NCBI RefSeq assembly: GCF_008017805.1
Contig: NZ_VRTT01000070.1
Location: forward strand, 1-37,735
Reading direction: 5' to 3'
Length of the DNA: 37,735 nt
Source of the DNA: Paenibacillus sp. N3.4
Lineage (GTDB): Bacteria > Bacillota > Bacilli > Paenibacillales > NBRC-103111
The notes beneath the pieces are model-generated. The model ran no database searches. It was not told the DNA's origin and saw nothing but the letters and a program-made list of their open reading frames with translations. A program made the position numbers and the translations under genes. Of the stretch, positions 6,303 to 15,508 are shown in pieces (position 1 is the first letter of the stretch; every line of letters begins with the position of its first letter).

Positions 6303-7154
6303 TTAGCCGAAAAAGCTAATGATCAGAATACCGATCAAGATGAGAATCGAACAAATAATTCTTAGTGTGCCTTGCTTCTCTCTCAGCACAACGATGCCCA
6401 GGATCGTAGCAAAAACAGTGCCAATCTCGCGTACTGGCGAGATATGGGCAACAGGGGCGAATTTCATGGCGAATAAAAATAGCAAATAAGATCCGGGGTT
6501 GAGTATCGTACCTAGTAAAATGATTTTGGCGTTCAGCTTCCATTCGACGCGAATTTGTTTAGAACGGAGTACAATCGGCGTCAGTGCTGCCACGAACCCG
6601 ATATTCGTAACCTCCAATAAAGAAATCGCGGAGACATGCTGAAGATTGATGCGATCAACAAAAACGTAACACGTCGTACATACACCGACGCAAAGAGCCA
6701 TGAGGAATGGTTTAACAGTTCCGGTGGTTGTTTGTTTACGGGCAAAAATACCGCTAAGCCAAATGAAGCCGATGAGCATGCAAAGCAGTCCTATCCAACC
6801 GTATAGCGTTAAGGTTTCACGGAGGAACAAAACGCTGCCAATGGGAATGAGCAGCGTGCTGGTGCCTCGCATAATCGGATACACCTGGGACAGGTCACCC
6901 ATATTGTAAGTTCGCGCCAGCAACATGGAGTAAATGCTTTGCAAACACGCAGATAAGAGTAAGAATCCGTAAGCTTTTAGAGATAAAGGGTTAAGCCACA
7001 GCTCTCTGATTAAATAAGGAAGCAGTCCGATTGTGGCTACCATCATGATGGACCATAGGAAGACGCTTTTATTTTGGCTGCTTTTGGTGAACAAGCTCCA
7101 GACCGCGTGAGTAAGACCGGAAGCTACAACGAGTAAGAGTGAAACGATAAACAA
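6303..7154 (-). CDS. EamA/DMT-family permease
   Basis: This 283-aa protein consists almost wholly of about ten hydrophobic helices in two similar halves, the EamA drug/metabolite transporter layout. A TLLIPIGSVLFLRETLT motif ends the first half (about 99-115) and a VFATILGIVVLREKQGTL motif the second (about 247-264), both characteristic of the family. It would export or import a small metabolite across the cytoplasmic membrane. The start is TTG at 7154, with GGAG eight bases upstream; no in-frame ATG fits. The gene follows the metallophosphoesterase by 27 bp and should share its promoter. The substrate cannot be told from sequence. Confidence 0.8.
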   Translation of the reverse strand: MFIVSLLLVVASGLTHAVWSLFTKSSQNKSVFLWSIMMVATIGLLPYLIRELWLNPLSLKAYGFLLLSACLQSIYSMLLARTYNMGDLSQVYPIMRGTSTLLIPIGSVLFLRETLTLYGWIGLLCMLIGFIWLSGIFARKQTTTGTVKPFLMALCVGVCTTCYVFVDRINLQHVSAISLLEVTNIGFVAALTPIVLRSKQIRVEWKLNAKIILLGTILNPGSYLLFLFAMKFAPVAHISPVREIGTVFATILGIVVLREKQGTLRIICSILILIGILIISFFG

Positions 7155-7181
7155 ACCATCATCTCCAAACCATGAATGAGG

Positions 7182-8132
7182 TTAAATGCCAGGGGTGTGT
7201 TCGGGTTGATCACGGATTATCGTGCCATCAGCAAGTCGCAGCCATGATTCGAAGGAACGCTCGCCTTCGCGTAGTCGAATCATTCGCGCACCGCGAGGAA
7301 AGCCATCTTTGCCATACGTATTGTAACCGGTGGCTCTGCCATAGCAGAGACGAATACCATGAAGCTCGCCCCAATAGTCGTTAATGTGGTCGTGGCCGCA
7401 GAATGTTCCGACGACATCGCCCATTTCTGTCATAGCTGCGAACAATCCGGAGTTAACGGGAGAGCAGCAAACGTTCTCGAGCTTGTTCCCATAGCAAGCT
7501 GCACTGTCCCAAACGTGTTTATATTCCGGAAGAGGGATATGAAAGAACGCAAGTGCAGGTAAAGGCTGAGCCCCATGGCTCGAACGGAGCTTCCAAGATT
7601 GTTCCGTATACCAGTTGATTTGATCACGATGAATCCAATCATAGCCTTTGATTGACGGCAGCGGCGAGAGATTCCCGGAATCGAAAAAATACAAGGCGGC
7701 AGCAGTCTGCCCATCGGAACCGGAAATGGTCAACTGGTAGTTGCCGACGCCGTTGACTCCTTCGGGACCTCGCTGCGTGACAGTGTGGGTATGCGCGAGT
7801 ACCGTATCCATGAGCTCATCTCTCGTGATCATGGTTTCGGTATCGTGGTTACCGAACACAACAGCCCACGGAATACCGCGAGCTTCGGCAGCGTGAACAG
7901 CTTCACGGAAAGCTTGGAGGGGCTGCTCACAAACTGGTTCACCCGGAGTTACATACCCTGTGTAAATGACATCGCCGGTAAACACGACTAGGTCGGGTCG
8001 TTCGGCATCAAGTACGTCTTCTATAAGACGACGGGTTTGCTGATCCTCGATTCCGCCATCTTTCCAATGTAAATCTGTGAATTGTGTGATTGTAAATGTG
8101 TGATCTTCGCGAAAGGCAAGCGCATGCTGCAC
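7182..8132 (-). CDS. Calcineurin-like metallophosphoesterase
   Basis: The full set of metallophosphoesterase motifs is visible in the 316-aa protein: D20-x-H22 (FTDLHW), G53-D54 (FTGDVIY), GNHD at 94-97, H198 (AFFHIP) and GHDH at 246-249. These bind two metals and hydrolyse phosphomonoesters or diesters. It resembles the cytosolic YvnB/PAP-like group and has no signal peptide. It is first in an operon with the DMT permease and is transcribed from a TTGACA-N17-TACAAT promoter that runs into AACAAC repeats, divergent from a DeoR regulator. It probably acts on a phosphorylated compound handled by that pair. The substrate is unknown. Confidence 0.85.
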   Translation of the reverse strand: MQHALAFREDHTFTITQFTDLHWKDGGIEDQQTRRLIEDVLDAERPDLVVFTGDVIYTGYVTPGEPVCEQPLQAFREAVHAAEARGIPWAVVFGNHDTETMITRDELMDTVLAHTHTVTQRGPEGVNGVGNYQLTISGSDGQTAAALYFFDSGNLSPLPSIKGYDWIHRDQINWYTEQSWKLRSSHGAQPLPALAFFHIPLPEYKHVWDSAACYGNKLENVCCSPVNSGLFAAMTEMGDVVGTFCGHDHINDYWGELHGIRLCYGRATGYNTYGKDGFPRGARMIRLREGERSFESWLRLADGTIIRDQPEHTPGI

Positions 8133-8169
8133 GGTATTGACCCCCAGTTGGTTGATTTCGTTGTAGTGC

Positions 8170-8234
8170 TGTTGTTTTAATGTGAATTGTTGTTGTTTGT
8201 TGACAATTGTATCTTCGGTTTAGTCTACTGTCAA
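8170..8234 (-). promoter_or_regulatory. Promoter and AACAAC operator of the metallophosphoesterase operon
   Basis: On the minus strand TTGACA (8234-8229) and TACAAT (8211-8206) are separated by 17 bp, a near-consensus sigma-A promoter. Immediately downstream, on the sense strand, are AACAAACAACAACAA and AAAACAACA (8170-8200). The repeats cover the predicted start of transcription, a usual place for a DeoR-family repressor. Confidence 0.65.
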
Positions 8235-8407
8235 TGCAAAACTTTCCGTTAAATAAGCCTAATCCTCGCTCAACTCGAACTTTCATTAGGTGATTTTCCT
8301 GAAAAACACCGATCTGCTGCACTTTGCAAGAACGGACAGTCCCCGTGTCAATGACGAGTGGGAGGGCTTATTTGGCTGAAAACAACGCTCGCGACCAAGG
8401 CATCTGG

Positions 8408-8459
8408 TTGACAGGCCCCACACCTGCCCCTACACTTATAAAAACAACAAAAAACAACA
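8408..8459 (+). promoter_or_regulatory. Promoter and AACAAC operator of the DeoR gene
   Basis: TTGACA (8408-8413) and TACACT (8431-8436) are 17 bp apart. AAAACAACAAAAAACAACA (8441-8459) follows directly, in the same sense as at the divergent promoter. The regulator start is 36 bp further on. The matching arrangement at both promoters suggests autoregulation and repression of the divergent operon by the same protein. Confidence 0.6.
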
Positions 8460-8495
8460 TCATATACAAACTATCGGTCATGGCAGGAGGCCCAC

Positions 8496-9266
8496 ATGTC
8501 ATTAACATATGAAGATCGCAGAATGACCATCCTGAATCAGTTGGAGATGGAAGGGAAAGTACAGGTGCATCACCTATCGGAGCTGCTTGCGGTTTCGACG
8601 GAAACGGTGCGGCGCGATTTGGACCGGCTTGAGAAGGAAGGGAAGCTTCGCAAGGTTTACGGAGGCGCGGTCAAAATGCGCATGGAGCTTGTGGAGCCGC
8701 CTTTTCTCAAGCGTACTCAAATGATGAAGCCGGAGAAAGCGGCTATCGGCAAACTGGCGGCCTCATTAGTCCAAGACGGCGAAACGATCATGCTCGACAA
8801 CGGTACGACGACGATTGAAATTTTGCCATACTTGAAGGATCATACGAATACCACATTAATTACGCACTCTGTCCCGATCCTCAATCTGGCGATGGAAACC
8901 TTCAAGGGGAAAATTATTTTCGCGGGCGGAGAAATGAATGCTGAGTATCAAGCAGCAACAGGCATGTTAACAGATCAGATGCTAGATCAATTTAAAGTAA
9001 ACAAGGCGTTTATCTCGGTTGGCGGTATTTCCTTGGCTGATGGAATTACCGACTTTCATTTGGCTGAAGCGATCATTTCACGGAAGATGATACAACGAGC
9101 CGAAGAGACTATTTTGGTTGCCGACCATTCCAAGTTTGGCATGGCTACCTTTGCCAAAGTTTCGAAGCTAGAGGAAATTTCCATGTTAATTACCGACTCT
9201 GGATGTCCGAAGGAATGGATTGATACCCTAGAAGCGCTTGGTATTGATGTGTTGATCAGCGACTAA
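8496..9266 (+). CDS. DeoR-family transcriptional regulator
   Basis: This 256-aa protein, typical for the family, has an N-terminal winged helix (residues 6-58, with the DeoR signature VSTETVRRDLDRLEKEGKL) and a C-terminal sugar-phosphate-sensing domain. That domain carries DNGTTTIEI, GGEMN and the terminal VADHSKFG block. Such regulators bind A-rich repeats and are released by phosphorylated sugars. The ATG at 8496 has AGGAGG upstream. It is divergent from the metallophosphoesterase/permease operon and precedes the sugar ABC cassette. Its most likely targets are the AACAAC repeats at both promoters; control of the ABC cassette is possible but not shown. Confidence 0.9.
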   Translation: MSLTYEDRRMTILNQLEMEGKVQVHHLSELLAVSTETVRRDLDRLEKEGKLRKVYGGAVKMRMELVEPPFLKRTQMMKPEKAAIGKLAASLVQDGETIMLDNGTTTIEILPYLKDHTNTTLITHSVPILNLAMETFKGKIIFAGGEMNAEYQAATGMLTDQMLDQFKVNKAFISVGGISLADGITDFHLAEAIISRKMIQRAEETILVADHSKFGMATFAKVSKLEEISMLITDSGCPKEWIDTLEALGIDVLISD

Positions 9267-9525
9267 CCGATGAATCGAAGAATCAATCAATCGTCACTAA
9301 ACCGGCTAAACTAGCGGTGAAACTGGCGATTTTTCTTTTGTTCAGCAGGTCATTCTAATAAAATGAAGATCTGCCAAATAACGACGATACCGTTTCTGAA
9401 GAAAACAATACCACTTTAAGAATTGCCGATATACGGTACCGTTCTGCATCGGATATGCTTCATTCACAGGCTACCCCCACTTTCGATGGGAACGCCGGAT
9501 CTACAAAAATAAGGGGAGTGTTTCG

Positions 9526-11172
9526 ATGAAAAGACGATCTCAATTCAAAGTACTGCCGGTCGCGGCATCCATTCTGGCGCTATCGCTGGCCACAGCTTGT
9601 GGGAGCTCAGGATCTACAACCAAAGAAAGCGCTGCACCAGCAGCAACGGCAGCTGCAGCTGCTTCTAAAGAGCCAGTTAATGTGAAGTATTGGACGCCAC
9701 TCAATCCAAACGCGAAAGCGGTTGTCAAAAGCTTGAGCGAGCTTCCTTTCGTAAAGGAATGGGAAAAGAAAACGAACGTGAAAATGGATTTCCAGCATTC
9801 CTCGGGAAACACCACACAAGACGATATTCAACAATATGGCGTGATGATTGCTTCTAATAATTTACCGGATGCCATGCTGTGGAACTGGAACAACGTGCAG
9901 GGCGGATTGTCCAAAATGTTCAAAGACGGCACCATCATTAAATTGAATGAGCTGATAGAGAAAAACGCGCCGAACTTGAAAAAGGTGCTGGACGCGAACC
10001 CGCAAATTGCCAAGCAAATCAAAGCGGATAACGGGGATATCTATGTGCTGCCTCACTTGCGCGCAGGTCAATACGGTCAGTATAAGACGTTCAGCGGCAT
10101 GGTTATTCGACAAGATTGGCTGGATGAACTTGGATTGAAACAGCCGGAAACGATGGATGAGTGGGAAACGGTGCTGAAAGCTTTTAAAGAGAAGAAGGGA
10201 GTTATTCCTTTCACGCTCCGCAAAGATTATCCGATCTCTTTCGCTGACTTCGCAGGCGCTTACGGCGTAGCGGGAATGGGGACAACAGCGTCGGTGGACA
10301 GCTTCTATCTCGATAATGGCAAGGTGAAATTCGGACCGGCGCAACCGGAATTTAAGCAATACTTGACGACCATGCAAAAGTGGTACAAGGAAGGCTTGAT
10401 CGACCCAGACTTCGCATCCAATGATACGAAAACGATGGATGCTAAAGTTACTTCAGGTAAAGCGGGCGCATTCTACGGTTTCATCGGAGGCAGCATCGGG
10501 ACGTATATGCCCGCTCTGCAAAAAACAGATCCGAAAGCGCAGCTTGCTGCTGTTCAATATCCGGTATTGAAAAAAGGCGACGAACCGAAATTCGTCAAAG
10601 CGGCATGGGAATACGATAACGTGGGAACGGTGATCACAAGCGCGAATAAGCATGCGGCTGAAACGGTCAAAGCGCTCGATTACCTCTACAGCGATGAAGG
10701 CGCGCTATTGAAAAACTTCGGTGTCGAAGGGCAAACGTATACCAAAGAAAATGGTCAACCGAAATATACGGACCTGATCTTGAAAAACCCGGATAACCTG
10801 CCAATCAGCCAAGCGATGGCCAAATATTTTATTGCGAATTATAGCTTCTCCGGCTTAGATGACGATCGCTACAACGATCAATACTATCAATTGCAGGCTC
10901 AAAAAGACGCGGCAAAAACGTATGCGAAATATACGCAGAATGCGTTCAAAGTCATGCTTCCCCCAGTCGCTTTGACAACGGATGAGGCAAAGGAAACAGC
11001 AAAGATTTTGAACGATGTGAGCACCCTTTTAACGGAAAAAATCACCAAAGTCATCATGGGCGCTAATTCTATCGAAGATTTCGATAAAGCGGTTGAACAA
11101 ATGAAAAAAATGAACATCGATCGCGCTGTGGAAGTTTACCAAACGGCAACGGATCGTTTTAACAAGCGATAA
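9526..11172 (+). CDS. Extracellular sugar-binding lipoprotein (LplA/YtcQ-type)
   Basis: The 548-aa protein has a basic start (MKRRSQ), a hydrophobic segment and the lipobox LATAC (Cys25), then an Ala/Ser/Thr-rich linker. The rest has the large family-1 solute-binding layout: VKYWTPLNPN near 53, GDIYVLPHLR near 175, WYKEGLIDPDF near 288. The length matches the LplA/YtcQ type, which deliver oligosaccharides or complex sugars to permeases. It is anchored on the outer face of the membrane. A small hairpin separates it from the permease genes, and a Cache-AraC regulator follows them. The GH35 gene nearby suggests a galactoside ligand, which is an inference. Confidence 0.88.
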   Translation: MKRRSQFKVLPVAASILALSLATACGSSGSTTKESAAPAATAAAAASKEPVNVKYWTPLNPNAKAVVKSLSELPFVKEWEKKTNVKMDFQHSSGNTTQDDIQQYGVMIASNNLPDAMLWNWNNVQGGLSKMFKDGTIIKLNELIEKNAPNLKKVLDANPQIAKQIKADNGDIYVLPHLRAGQYGQYKTFSGMVIRQDWLDELGLKQPETMDEWETVLKAFKEKKGVIPFTLRKDYPISFADFAGAYGVAGMGTTASVDSFYLDNGKVKFGPAQPEFKQYLTTMQKWYKEGLIDPDFASNDTKTMDAKVTSGKAGAFYGFIGGSIGTYMPALQKTDPKAQLAAVQYPVLKKGDEPKFVKAAWEYDNVGTVITSANKHAAETVKALDYLYSDEGALLKNFGVEGQTYTKENGQPKYTDLILKNPDNLPISQAMAKYFIANYSFSGLDDDRYNDQYYQLQAQKDAAKTYAKYTQNAFKVMLPPVALTTDEAKETAKILNDVSTLLTEKITKVIMGANSIEDFDKAVEQMKKMNIDRAVEVYQTATDRFNKR

Positions 11173-11189
11173 GACGCTTACGCAGGATG

Positions 11190-11211
11190 AGGGGAGCGAG
11201 GCTCCCCTTTA
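11190..11211 (+). terminator. Intercistronic hairpin after the binding-protein gene
   Basis: AGGGGAGC (11190-11197) pairs with GCTCCCCT (11201-11208) across a 3-nt loop, followed by TTATTAT. Such partial terminators or 3' stabilisers often keep the binding-protein message more abundant than the permease message. Confidence 0.65.
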
Positions 11212-11236
11212 TTATCCTTACAAAAGGAGTGAGATC

Positions 11237-12154
11237 ATGGGGAATTCCATCCGGGTTTTAACGAATGACCTTAAAAAGAACCGCGCAATCTACCTGATGG
11301 TGCTGCCTGTTGTCCTATACTTCTTTATTTTTAAATATTTCCCGATGTACGGTGCGGTCATAGCCTTTAAGGATTTCAGCCCGGCCAAAGGGATTTGGGG
11401 CAGTGATTGGGTAGGCTTCGATCATTTCAAAGCGTTTTTCCAAAGCTATTATTTCCTGCGTGTCTTGCGCAACACCTTTCTCATCAGCTTTTACAATCTG
11501 GTTTTTGGTTTCCCGGCACCGATTATTCTTGCTTTGCTCCTCAATGAAGTTCGTCAAAAACTGTTTAAATCGATCATTCAGACGGTTTCTTATTTGCCGC
11601 ATTTTATATCGATCGTTGTTATCTCCGGTTTAATTATTGATTTCACAAACCGTGGGGGCATTGTGAACAGCATCATTACTTTGTTTGGGGGACAGGACAC
11701 GGCTCTGCTGAATGACTCCGGCAATTTCCGCAGTATCTTTGTCAGCACCTCGGTGTGGCAAGAGCTAGGCTGGTCATCGATTATTTACTTGGCCGCGCTA
11801 AGCGGAATTAACCCCGAGCTCTACGAAGCCTCTCGTGTGGATGGAGCAGGACGTTTTCGCCAAATCTGGAGTGTTACGCTCCCTGGACTAATTCCTACAA
11901 TTATGATTTTGCTTATTCTTCGAATCGGCGGCTTAATGGAGGTCGGTTTCGAGAAAATCGTGCTGCTCTATAATCCGAATACGTATGAAACCGCAGATGT
12001 TATTTCCTCCTTCGTCTACCGGGAAGGTCTTGCCCAGGGCAATGATTACAGTTATACAACGGCCGTAGGCTTGTTTCAATCGATGATCAACTTCATTCTA
12101 TTAATTAGCGCCAACAGCATATCCCGCCGCTTCTCTGGGAGCCGGTTGTGGTAG
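11237..12154 (+). CDS. ABC sugar permease, LplB type
   Basis: This 305-aa membrane protein has six predicted helices and opens with LKKNRAIYLMVLPVVLYFFI. The cytosolic EAA loop reads NPELYEASRVDGAGRFRQIW (about 193-212), with the conserved EA...DGA...IW pattern that contacts the ATPase. It would form the translocation channel with the following permease. It is preceded by AAAGGAGTGA and lies 10 bp before the next permease gene. No ATPase gene is present in the cassette, so the pair must borrow a shared MsmX-like ATPase encoded elsewhere. Confidence 0.9.
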   Translation: MGNSIRVLTNDLKKNRAIYLMVLPVVLYFFIFKYFPMYGAVIAFKDFSPAKGIWGSDWVGFDHFKAFFQSYYFLRVLRNTFLISFYNLVFGFPAPIILALLLNEVRQKLFKSIIQTVSYLPHFISIVVISGLIIDFTNRGGIVNSIITLFGGQDTALLNDSGNFRSIFVSTSVWQELGWSSIIYLAALSGINPELYEASRVDGAGRFRQIWSVTLPGLIPTIMILLILRIGGLMEVGFEKIVLLYNPNTYETADVISSFVYREGLAQGNDYSYTTAVGLFQSMINFILLISANSISRRFSGSRLW

Positions 12155-12164
12155 GAGGTAAACT

Positions 12165-13043
12165 ATGAAAACAAGCGCAGCTGAGAGAGTCTTTGATGTG
12201 GGCAATGCCATATTGATGATGCTGTTGATCATATGTACGCTTTATCCTTTCTATTATGTTGCTGTTGCTTCCATTAGTGACTCGAATCTGCTGATTCAGC
12301 ACACGGGGCTTTTGTTCAAACCGCTGGGATTCAACCTGGCTGCCTTTGAGAAGGTCATCGCAAATCGCAATATTTTGACGGGCTACGGGAACACATTGAT
12401 CATTTTGATCGCGGGCACGGTAGTGAATCTTTTTTTCACCACCATTGGCGCCTATGCGTTATCTCGAAAATTCGTGATGCGTAAATTCCTTATGATTGCC
12501 ATTGTGTTTACGATGTATTTTAGCGGGGGATTAATTCCGACTTACTTATTGATTAACAATTTCCTGCATATGGGGAATAGTTATCTTGCTCTCATTCTTC
12601 CTGTGGCGATCAGCACATGGAATTTAATCATTATGCGAACCTCGTTCGAAGCGATCCCGGAAGGTTTATTGGAATCTGCCAAAATCGATGGGGCCGGCGA
12701 GTACCGCATTTTGTTCCAAATCGTCGTGCCGCTGTCTATGCCTGTTATTGCCGTGATGGTGCTTTATTATGGAGTGGCACACTGGAATTCGTGGTTTAAT
12801 GCCATGCTGTTCCTTCATGACCGGGACAAATTTCCGCTGCAGCTCATTCTTCGTGAGATCCTCGTGCAGAACAGCACAGATTCGATGACGACGGGTACAG
12901 GTAACGCAAGTGATACGGAGGCTATTGGACAAAGCATTAAATATGCGACGATCATGGTCGCAACGCTGCCGATTCTAATCGTATATCCCTTCCTGCAAAA
13001 ATATTTCGTCAAAGGCGTCATGGTCGGCGCCGTGAAAGAATAG
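12165..13043 (+). CDS. ABC sugar permease, YtcP type
   Basis: The product is 292 aa with six helices. The EAA loop reads IPEGLLESAKIDGAGEYRIL (about 163-182), and the family C-terminus FVKGVMVGAVKE is intact. It is the second permease subunit of the carbohydrate importer, partner of the gene 10 bp upstream. The start has TAGGAGGTAA upstream. A long hairpin downstream (13056-13116) should end the operon before the regulator gene. Confidence 0.9.
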   Translation: MKTSAAERVFDVGNAILMMLLIICTLYPFYYVAVASISDSNLLIQHTGLLFKPLGFNLAAFEKVIANRNILTGYGNTLIILIAGTVVNLFFTTIGAYALSRKFVMRKFLMIAIVFTMYFSGGLIPTYLLINNFLHMGNSYLALILPVAISTWNLIIMRTSFEAIPEGLLESAKIDGAGEYRILFQIVVPLSMPVIAVMVLYYGVAHWNSWFNAMLFLHDRDKFPLQLILREILVQNSTDSMTTGTGNASDTEAIGQSIKYATIMVATLPILIVYPFLQKYFVKGVMVGAVKE

Positions 13044-13055
13044 TTCATCTCACTT

Positions 13056-13116
13056 AAACCCATTTCCTGCTCTCTTTTTGAACTTTTCAAGAAGAAGGAG
13101 CGGGTTATTTGGGTTT
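13056..13116 (+). terminator. Long imperfect hairpin after the permease operon
   Basis: AAACCCA (13056-13062) pairs with TGGGTTT (13110-13116). Inside it CCTGCTC pairs with GAGCGGG, and TTGAA pairs with TTCAA at the tip. The tail is only weakly T-rich, so termination may be partial. Confidence 0.5.
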
Positions 13117-13231
13117 CTGCCTGATCTGGGGATAATCACAAAAAACGACGATCATCTAAAAATCGATGATATACAGGTTTAATGAGAGATGGGATAATAC
13201 AACGTACAGCAAGAGTAAGGGAGGAATTTCG

Positions 13232-15508
13232 TTGAAGCGGAGCGTGTTTCTATTCTGGTTGTACTCCAACTTAACCATTCTATGCATTCCTATTATCATC
13301 ACGATGGTCGTGCTATTTCAATCGCAGCATTTACTAAGCTCGGAAGTAACTCGTTCGAATGAAGCGCTGCTCAACCAAGTGAAGCAATCGTTTGATAACC
13401 AATTCAAAGATATTAAGCGAATGGGGCTGCAGCTTTCTCTGGATCCAAAGGTGACTAAATTTTTGAATCAATCGGACTATAGCACGGCAGAGGTGAAGCT
13501 CGATACGCTGGAGCTTATTTCTTCCCTACGTTCTTATGGAGCTTCCAACGGGGACATTACCGATCTCTATCTATATTTAAAAACGCAGCAAATTGGCGTA
13601 TCGACATCCGCCATGAATGAAGCGGACTTGCTCTTCCAATTGTTTCACGGTGATAAAGATATGACGATGGCAGAGTGGCAGAAAGCTGTCAATAAGACGT
13701 ATTTTGGAAATTTCGTGAAATTTGCCAATGACGATATGGTGTACTTACAATCGCTGCCAATCCAAGATATGAGCGAAGCGAAAGCGACGCTTGTCGTGCT
13801 TTTGAACATGGAGCGGCTGAAAGCAGCCATTGCCAATATCCAGCTTGCTCAATCGGGCAGTGTGCTTATCATTGATTCCAACAATCAGCTTCTCATGGCA
13901 GCTGGCGAAACCGAGCACATCTCCGATATCGACTACGGACGTTTGACCGCTTCGGAAGGTTCCTTTCAACAAAATTGGGCGCAAGGCGAAGTAACGGTTT
14001 CTTACGTATCCTCCGTTGAAAATGCATGGAAATATGTTGCCATCGTCCCATCGAAAGTCTATTCGGCCAAAGTGGGCCTGCTGCGGGATTGGATCTATGC
14101 GGGTCTGTTCTTATGCATCTTCGTTGGGGGGCCAATGTCCATCTGGCTGACGAAGAGACATTATATGCCGATTCGCCGCATGGTGGATATGGTATCACCG
14201 AAGGTAAAATCGAATCTGGAAGGCATAGGGAATGAGTTCTCACTGCTCCAGTCCTTCATGACAGAAAATGCGGCTTTCCAGGATACAGCGAATCGGACGA
14301 TCCAACTGCAGCAGAATGTGCTGCGCAGCCATTTCCTTGCTCGTCTCTTGAAGGGACGAGTGGAAAGCGGCTCGGCGCTCGCGCAATCGATGGCCTCGTT
14401 CGAGCTGCGCTTCAAAACCAACAAGTTTGCGATTCTGCTGTTTCATATTGGTGAGTATACCGAACTTTTCATGGGAACGGGACCCAGCGATACAGAGTCC
14501 AGGCTGCAATATGTGTATTATATCGTAACGAATATTACGGAAGAGTTAATTGGCAGAAAGCATGGCGTCTATTCGACGGAAGTGGAAGGTATGGTTGCCT
14601 TTTTGGTCAATATACAAGGTGAAGATGAGGCTGTGGCAAAGCAGGAATTGATCGAGATTGCGCAAGAGGCTCAAACGATTATTCAGGGGAAATTTTACAT
14701 TCAACTGACGATCGGCATCAGTGATATCCATCCGTCCGTGACAGGCATTCCGCATGGCTTCGAGGAGGCCTTGGAAGCGCTTGAATACAAGTTTGTCATT
14801 GGACCCAGCCAAATTATTCCCTATGAGCGGATCAAGCGGCCGAAGAATGAGCTTTATTACCCGCTGGATACCGAACGCAAGCTTATTAATCATATCAAGA
14901 CCGGACAATACGAAGAAGCAATGGATGCAGTCAGCGAGCTGATTGTGACGAATGTCTCCGATGGCACGTTGTCGCTGCAGCTTGGCAAGCTGCTCATGTT
15001 TGAACTGATCGGTACGATCTTGAAGGCGATCGAGCATTTCCAACAAGGCCCGAGCGAGCTGGCGGTCGAGAAGACGGTGTTGATTAAGCAATTGACCCAA
15101 TGCGAATCGTTTGCGGAGATCGAAGATGAGATTTATAAATTTCTGAAGATCGTATGTGATTATGTCGATTCCAAGAAGAAGAGCCACAACACCAATCTGA
15201 AGGATCAGGTGTTGACGTACATCGACGAGCATTTGGCAGATATGAGTCTAAGCCTTACCTCGTTGTCTTTGAAATTCGAAGTGAACGCGCCTTATTTATC
15301 TAGCTTCATCAAGGAGCAATCAGGTGAAACATTCATCGACTATGTGAACAAGCAACGGGTTCGTTTGGCTAAGCAGCTGATGATGAACTCGGATGATACC
15401 ATCACGGATATTACGCAAAAAGTCGGCTTCACGAACAGCAACACATTCATTCGCGTGTTTAAACGGTACGAGGGAATTACACCGGGGCAGTTTCGGAAGG
15501 GTGAGTAG
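13232..15508 (+). CDS. Membrane-anchored Cache/AraC transcriptional regulator
   Basis: The start is the TTG at 13232, seven bases after GGGAGGA, giving 758 aa. An in-frame start at 13166 would add 22 polar residues before the membrane helix and lacks such a site. A helix at about 8-30 is followed by an extracellular Cache-like sensor of about 260 residues, a second helix (about 295-318) and a cytosolic HAMP-like/linker part. The C-terminal AraC HTH (about 660-758) ends in the hallmark FIRVFKRYEGITPGQFRKG. Proteins of this type follow SBP-LplB-YtcP cassettes in Paenibacillus and activate them on sensing extracellular sugar or the binding protein. Its 3' end overlaps the next, convergent regulator gene by 32 bp. 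Confidence 0.85.
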   Translation: MKRSVFLFWLYSNLTILCIPIIITMVVLFQSQHLLSSEVTRSNEALLNQVKQSFDNQFKDIKRMGLQLSLDPKVTKFLNQSDYSTAEVKLDTLELISSLRSYGASNGDITDLYLYLKTQQIGVSTSAMNEADLLFQLFHGDKDMTMAEWQKAVNKTYFGNFVKFANDDMVYLQSLPIQDMSEAKATLVVLLNMERLKAAIANIQLAQSGSVLIIDSNNQLLMAAGETEHISDIDYGRLTASEGSFQQNWAQGEVTVSYVSSVENAWKYVAIVPSKVYSAKVGLLRDWIYAGLFLCIFVGGPMSIWLTKRHYMPIRRMVDMVSPKVKSNLEGIGNEFSLLQSFMTENAAFQDTANRTIQLQQNVLRSHFLARLLKGRVESGSALAQSMASFELRFKTNKFAILLFHIGEYTELFMGTGPSDTESRLQYVYYIVTNITEELIGRKHGVYSTEVEGMVAFLVNIQGEDEAVAKQELIEIAQEAQTIIQGKFYIQLTIGISDIHPSVTGIPHGFEEALEALEYKFVIGPSQIIPYERIKRPKNELYYPLDTERKLINHIKTGQYEEAMDAVSELIVTNVSDGTLSLQLGKLLMFELIGTILKAIEHFQQGPSELAVEKTVLIKQLTQCESFAEIEDEIYKFLKIVCDYVDSKKKSHNTNLKDQVLTYIDEHLADMSLSLTSLSLKFEVNAPYLSSFIKEQSGETFIDYVNKQRVRLAKQLMMNSDDTITDITQKVGFTNSNTFIRVFKRYEGITPGQFRKGE

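Noticed and set aside
8331..8356. GGACAGTCCCCGTGTC segment that looks like a dispersed intergenic repeat
   Set aside because: Only one copy in the window and no paired arm; cannot be supported without a genome search.
14546..15232. 228-codon minus frame inside the Cache/AraC regulator
   Set aside because: Antisense shadow of a well-supported regulator with HTH motifs.
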